Below are positions 61,178 through 64,000 of a stretch of DNA of 64,000 bases, one piece after another. The stretch is from Serratia symbiotica (GTDB lineage: Bacteria; Pseudomonadota; Gammaproteobacteria; Enterobacterales; Enterobacteriaceae): assembly GCF_000821185.2 (NCBI RefSeq), contig NZ_CP050855.1, forward strand, positions 310,001-374,000, in the 5' to 3' direction. Position 1 is the stretch's first letter. Every line of letters begins with the position of its first letter. The notes below the pieces were generated by a model. That model worked only from the letters and a program-made list of their open reading frames with translations, ran no database searches and was not told the DNA's origin. The translations under genes were made by a program, and so were the position numbers.

Positions 61178-62698
61178 ATGACGGCGAACAGTTATCTGGA
61201 GTATTTTCTCGTTCTATTTGGCTGGGTGATGAACAACGCCCTGTGGGGTATCCTCAGCAACACCGGGCTGTTTGCTCTGCCGCTGGTATTTAAAGTGTTG
61301 GGCGTCTGGCTGAAGGTGCGTGAGGAAGGTGCTGATGAGGGCAACAAAGGGCTTCTGGCGTTGCCGCGCATTGAGCACGCCATTTACGTCTCGTATCTGG
61401 TGATACTGTTCTGCTGCATCCCGCTGCTGCCAGTAGATATCAGTACCATCAAGTTCGACAGCGCGCGCGCGAAACAGTGTGGCATCAGCGTGCCAACGCC
61501 GCAAAACTCCGGCTACAAAGGGCTGGTGAATGACTTTGGCGGTCGCACGGCCGAAGTGCCAATGTGGTGGTATCTGCTGCATATGATGTCGAAAGGGACC
61601 ACTCAGGCCATGATTGCCTCCATCCCCTGTGGTACCCAACTGCGCCAGATGCGTTTTGACGTGCAGAACACCAAACTGCGCGACCCGGTGCTGCTGCAGG
61701 AGGTACAGGACTTTGCCAACCAGTGCTATTCCCGAGCCTATTTCAGGCTGAAGAACAGCAACAGCCAACTGAGTGATGCCACCATTAACTCTGTGGGTTG
61801 GATAGGCAGCGACTACTTTCTGAATACCTCTGACTATTACGACGACTACACGTCCATGACGCCCCGTCGCCAATGGCCGTACGACGACAGTCGAGACAGT
61901 GGCTACGCTGATACCGGTCAGGGAGGCTATCCTACCTGCAAGACCTGGTGGTCAGACAGCAGCGTCGGGCTGCGGAAACGCGTGCTGGAGAGCTTCAGCG
62001 ATAGCACGCGTAAAGAGATGCAGCGTCAGTTCCCTGGCTCACAATGGGAAGAGCCCGCACTGCGGTGGCTGGTGAGTCCGCGAAATGCTGGCCTGTCCGG
62101 CAGCGGTGTAACTTACATTGCTGGCAGAGGCGACACTGCTAGCGGTATTGGGAACAGCTTGTCGCGCTTCACCTCTACTATCGGACTGGGTATGAAACAA
62201 GTGGAGGCTTTACCAGGCTTTGATGCCTTAAAGCAGGCGCTGCCGATGATCCAGGCGCTGCTGCAAATGATGATCATCATAGTAATACCGGTACAGGTGA
62301 TGTTCAGCGCCTATGAGCCTAAAACGATTGTGACTATCTCGTTTGCACTGTTTGCATTGCAGTTCATTACCTTCTGGTGGGAACTGGCGGGTTGGTTGGA
62401 CGACAGGTTGATCACCATTTTGTATTCCAGCCTGGCCGCAAGTGGACTGGCATCGGGGGTGCCCATTGCGGATTTCCTGAGCTCTCCTCGTGATGGCTGG
62501 ATCATGAATCTTGTATTGGGAATGATGTACGTGGTATTTCCTGGGTTCTGGGTGGGGATGCTGGGTTGGGTGGGTGTCAAAATAGGAGGAATTGCGGAAG
62601 GGTTTATCAAGGGGGGCGCTCAGGCACAACAGGCTGGCCAAGAAGGGGGAGCTATGGCGGGGGAGGCAGTAAAATCCGGTGTAAAAAGAATTCTCTAA
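61178..62698 (+). CDS. traG: TraG N-terminal-type mating-pair protein
   Basis: 506 residues with about five membrane helices: near the N-terminus (YFLVLFGWVMNNALWGIL, IYVSYLVILFCCIPLLPV) and after 350 (MIQALLQMMIIIVIPVQVMFSA, and others to about 475). A central periplasmic part is rich in Tyr/Asp/Ser. It corresponds to the membrane part of F TraG, which stabilises mating pairs. The C-terminus (EGFIKGGAQAQQAGQEGG) is short. Last transfer gene in the window. Confidence 0.85.
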   Translation: MTANSYLEYFLVLFGWVMNNALWGILSNTGLFALPLVFKVLGVWLKVREEGADEGNKGLLALPRIEHAIYVSYLVILFCCIPLLPVDISTIKFDSARAKQCGISVPTPQNSGYKGLVNDFGGRTAEVPMWWYLLHMMSKGTTQAMIASIPCGTQLRQMRFDVQNTKLRDPVLLQEVQDFANQCYSRAYFRLKNSNSQLSDATINSVGWIGSDYFLNTSDYYDDYTSMTPRRQWPYDDSRDSGYADTGQGGYPTCKTWWSDSSVGLRKRVLESFSDSTRKEMQRQFPGSQWEEPALRWLVSPRNAGLSGSGVTYIAGRGDTASGIGNSLSRFTSTIGLGMKQVEALPGFDALKQALPMIQALLQMMIIIVIPVQVMFSAYEPKTIVTISFALFALQFITFWWELAGWLDDRLITILYSSLAASGLASGVPIADFLSSPRDGWIMNLVLGMMYVVFPGFWVGMLGWVGVKIGGIAEGFIKGGAQAQQAGQEGGAMAGEAVKSGVKRIL

Positions 62699-62744
62699 AA
62701 ATTAAACCCTTTTTCAAGACTGCCAGGAAGTTTGCTGGCAGTCC

Positions 62745-62972
62745 CTAATAATCTTTATCGATTCTGGAATCGCCCACATACCAGCCATAACCTTCGGCAC
62801 CATCACGAAAACCATCTTTCTGCTTTTTTTTCTTTATAGAAGCTGAATCCGGTATAAAAGATGCAATCAACGCCGCCGCAGAACATGCTACTCTGAAAGA
62901 ATCTTTCAAATCCTTGCCAAAGCTGCGTCCATTTTCATACTTATGTAATTCTTTTTTCCAGTCACTGGCCAT
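62745..62972 (-). CDS. Small hypothetical protein
   Basis: 75 residues. WKKELHKYENGRSFGKDLKDSF, a hydrophobic stretch VACSAAALIASFIP, then KKKKQKDGFRDGAEGYGWYVGDSRI. One possible membrane segment. ATG at 62972 preferred, with AAGGG upstream. Not recognised; opposite orientation to traG. Confidence 0.55.
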   Translation of the reverse strand: MASDWKKELHKYENGRSFGKDLKDSFRVACSAAALIASFIPDSASIKKKKQKDGFRDGAEGYGWYVGDSRIDKDY

Positions 62973-63146
62973 CGTCACGCCCTTTTTAAGATACTAATTC
63001 AATATGGCCAAGTTACTAAATTTCTCTGCAAGCAGCAACTTTTGAGCAGTATCAATTGACAATGATGGAATGGATCGCTAACAACTATCTAATATGTAAA
63101 GACAGCCCTAATATTTAAGACATTATTGGAGCTAAAATCAGAAACT

Positions 63147-63309
63147 TGTGCAAGAAGAAGTGGACGCACATGCCGTTGGCAGAAGGCCCCGCCATTACAG
63201 CGACAGCATCCTGAAGAAGCTTATCACGTCTGTGAAATCCCCGGGCAGCATGCCATTTTGTGAAAAGTTACATGATGTGTTTCTGATACTACTAACCGAA
63301 TGCTTGTGA
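63147..63309 (+). pseudogene. Possible IS5/IS903-type transposase remnant
   Basis: A frame reading VDAHAVGRRPRHYSDSILKK then LITSVKSPGSMPF resembles the GRxxxYSD start of IS5-family transposases, without the catalytic part. The rest of 62979-63481 is AT-rich and shows no gene. Confidence 0.3.
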
Positions 63310-63481
63310 TGCACAGTAGTTGAACGTTGATAAGGCTGTCTGACTGGTGCACAGAGTATTTATGTGAGCAAAATTATTCAAGATATTTTGGATAAGATGT
63401 AAGCTTGTCTATTTTTGAAAAATCTATAGTTCATTGCCAACTCAATAGGCGGAGGACGTAATTCTAATAATATTTATCATG

Positions 63482-63920
63482 GTGGCGACGATTTCACACG
63501 TGGTCATGCCTTTGGCGTACAGAGATAAAATCTGGCTGTCCATCTGCGTAATACGCGTCTGGTTTTTCTTAATCAGCTGCGGTTCGAAGGTATTTTCACG
63601 GTCACGCGGCGTGTTCAGTTCGATCTCGCCGTCATCGCAGAGCAGCGTTTTTGACGAGAAGCCATTGCGGGTGTTGGTGCCGGTTTTAGGTGCATTTTTC
63701 TCATGCCCGAGATGGTCAGTCAGTTCCGCATTGAGCGCTGTTTCGACGGTTAATTTCGTCAGCATCCGGGAAAACTGATTGAGGTCGGCTTCGGTTTTGA
63801 GGCCTTTAGCCAGTTCTGCCGCAAGGGCTCTGAGTTTCTTGTCGTCCATAATTTGCCTGTCTCCGTTGTTGGAGTGAACATATCAAAAACAGGCAATTAC
63901 ACAATTTAAATTACAGGCTC
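63482..63920 (-). mobile_element. Truncated IS256-type element (second copy)
   Basis: Minus-strand frame from 63849 (MDDKKLRALAAELAKGLKTE) matches the first ~122 residues of the IS256-type transposase at 3971-5179, including GMTT.EIVAT, and is cut at 63482. The IS end at about 63920 is the same as that at 5250. The catalytic domain is gone. With the first copy it brackets the whole ICE in the same orientation. Confidence 0.82.
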
Positions 63921-64000
63921 GTACGGTGCTTTAACGTGAAGTTCATCTGATATCGTTCCATTGTCTGTCTTGGTTTTCCCAATCTTCCCTTTCTGCTTCC

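Noticed and set aside
62566..62748. Small plus-strand ORF overlapping the traG end
   Set aside because: Out-of-frame shadow of the glycine-rich traG C-terminus.

Overview
The window is enterobacterial DNA (Enterobacterales; genus not decided). This rests on type III-style IpaH/SspH ubiquitin-ligase genes, IS911-, IS4-, IS6- and IS256-type insertion sequences, and a nearly complete transfer and pilus block of an SPI-7/PAPI-1-type integrative and conjugative element (ICE). No rRNA, tRNA, CRISPR array, integrase, att site or relaxase is visible, so both ends of the ICE are missing or lie outside the window.

Region 1 (1-10179) is an effector locus heavily reworked by IS elements. Three paralogous LRR-NEL E3 ligases are present. 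One is on the plus strand and cut by the window edge. Two are on the minus strand as a tandem duplication with a spacing of about 2.8 kb. After the stop of each minus-strand copy the same frame continues; in the better preserved copy it runs through two blocks that look like the two halves of an OTU-type deubiquitinase. Between the plus and minus effectors, two inward-facing IS6-type fragments bracket a 54-residue secreted-peptide gene and an RHH/PIN toxin-antitoxin pair with a palindromic operator. An IS256-type element with a nonsense mutation follows.

Region 2 (10180-11428) is a complete IS911-like element that forms the junction to the ICE. It truncates an effector on its left and a ParB-type ICE gene on its right, and there is no target duplication.

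Region 3 (11429-25348) is the ICE replication/maintenance module: ParB tail, DksA/TraR zinc finger, DUF2786, DUF2857, an STY4528-type replication protein with palindromic repeats inside its gene, a 13-copy array of 98-bp repeats each with a hairpin, a TIGR03761-type protein, topB, a hairpin-rich non-coding stretch, an STY4534-type protein and ssb. A cargo spot after ssb holds DUF4160/DUF2442, DUF29, an IS4-type element and Phd/VapC, interspersed with decayed copies of the ends of ssb and DUF2442.

Region 4 (25349-36307) is the pilL-pilV type IVb pilus operon, used in related elements for mating-pair stabilisation. It ends in a pilV carrying a shufflon-like site but no recombinase. Region 5 (36308-40069) holds an inverted fragment, a 9-copy heptanucleotide tract and two membrane O-acyltransferases. 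Region 6 (40459-62698) is the GI-type (MPF_G/Tfc) type IV secretion system with TraD and the VirB4-like ATPase. It is interrupted at 55232-57579 by an inverted cytosine methyltransferase/DUF4928 restriction-modification cassette whose methylase carries an N-terminal ribbon-helix-helix domain. The right end has one small ORF, a possible IS5-type remnant and a truncated IS256 copy.

The genes form a conjugation machine: replication/partition, pilus, coupling protein and secretion channel, with cargo (toxin-antitoxin pairs, restriction-modification, surface acylation) placed between modules. The strongest leads are the two repeat systems around the replication gene, the NEL-plus-OTU-like frame, the secreted peptide in the IS6 island, the hairpin-chain RNA candidate and the self-regulated methyltransferase. 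All assignments are from reading the sequence; no database search was run.
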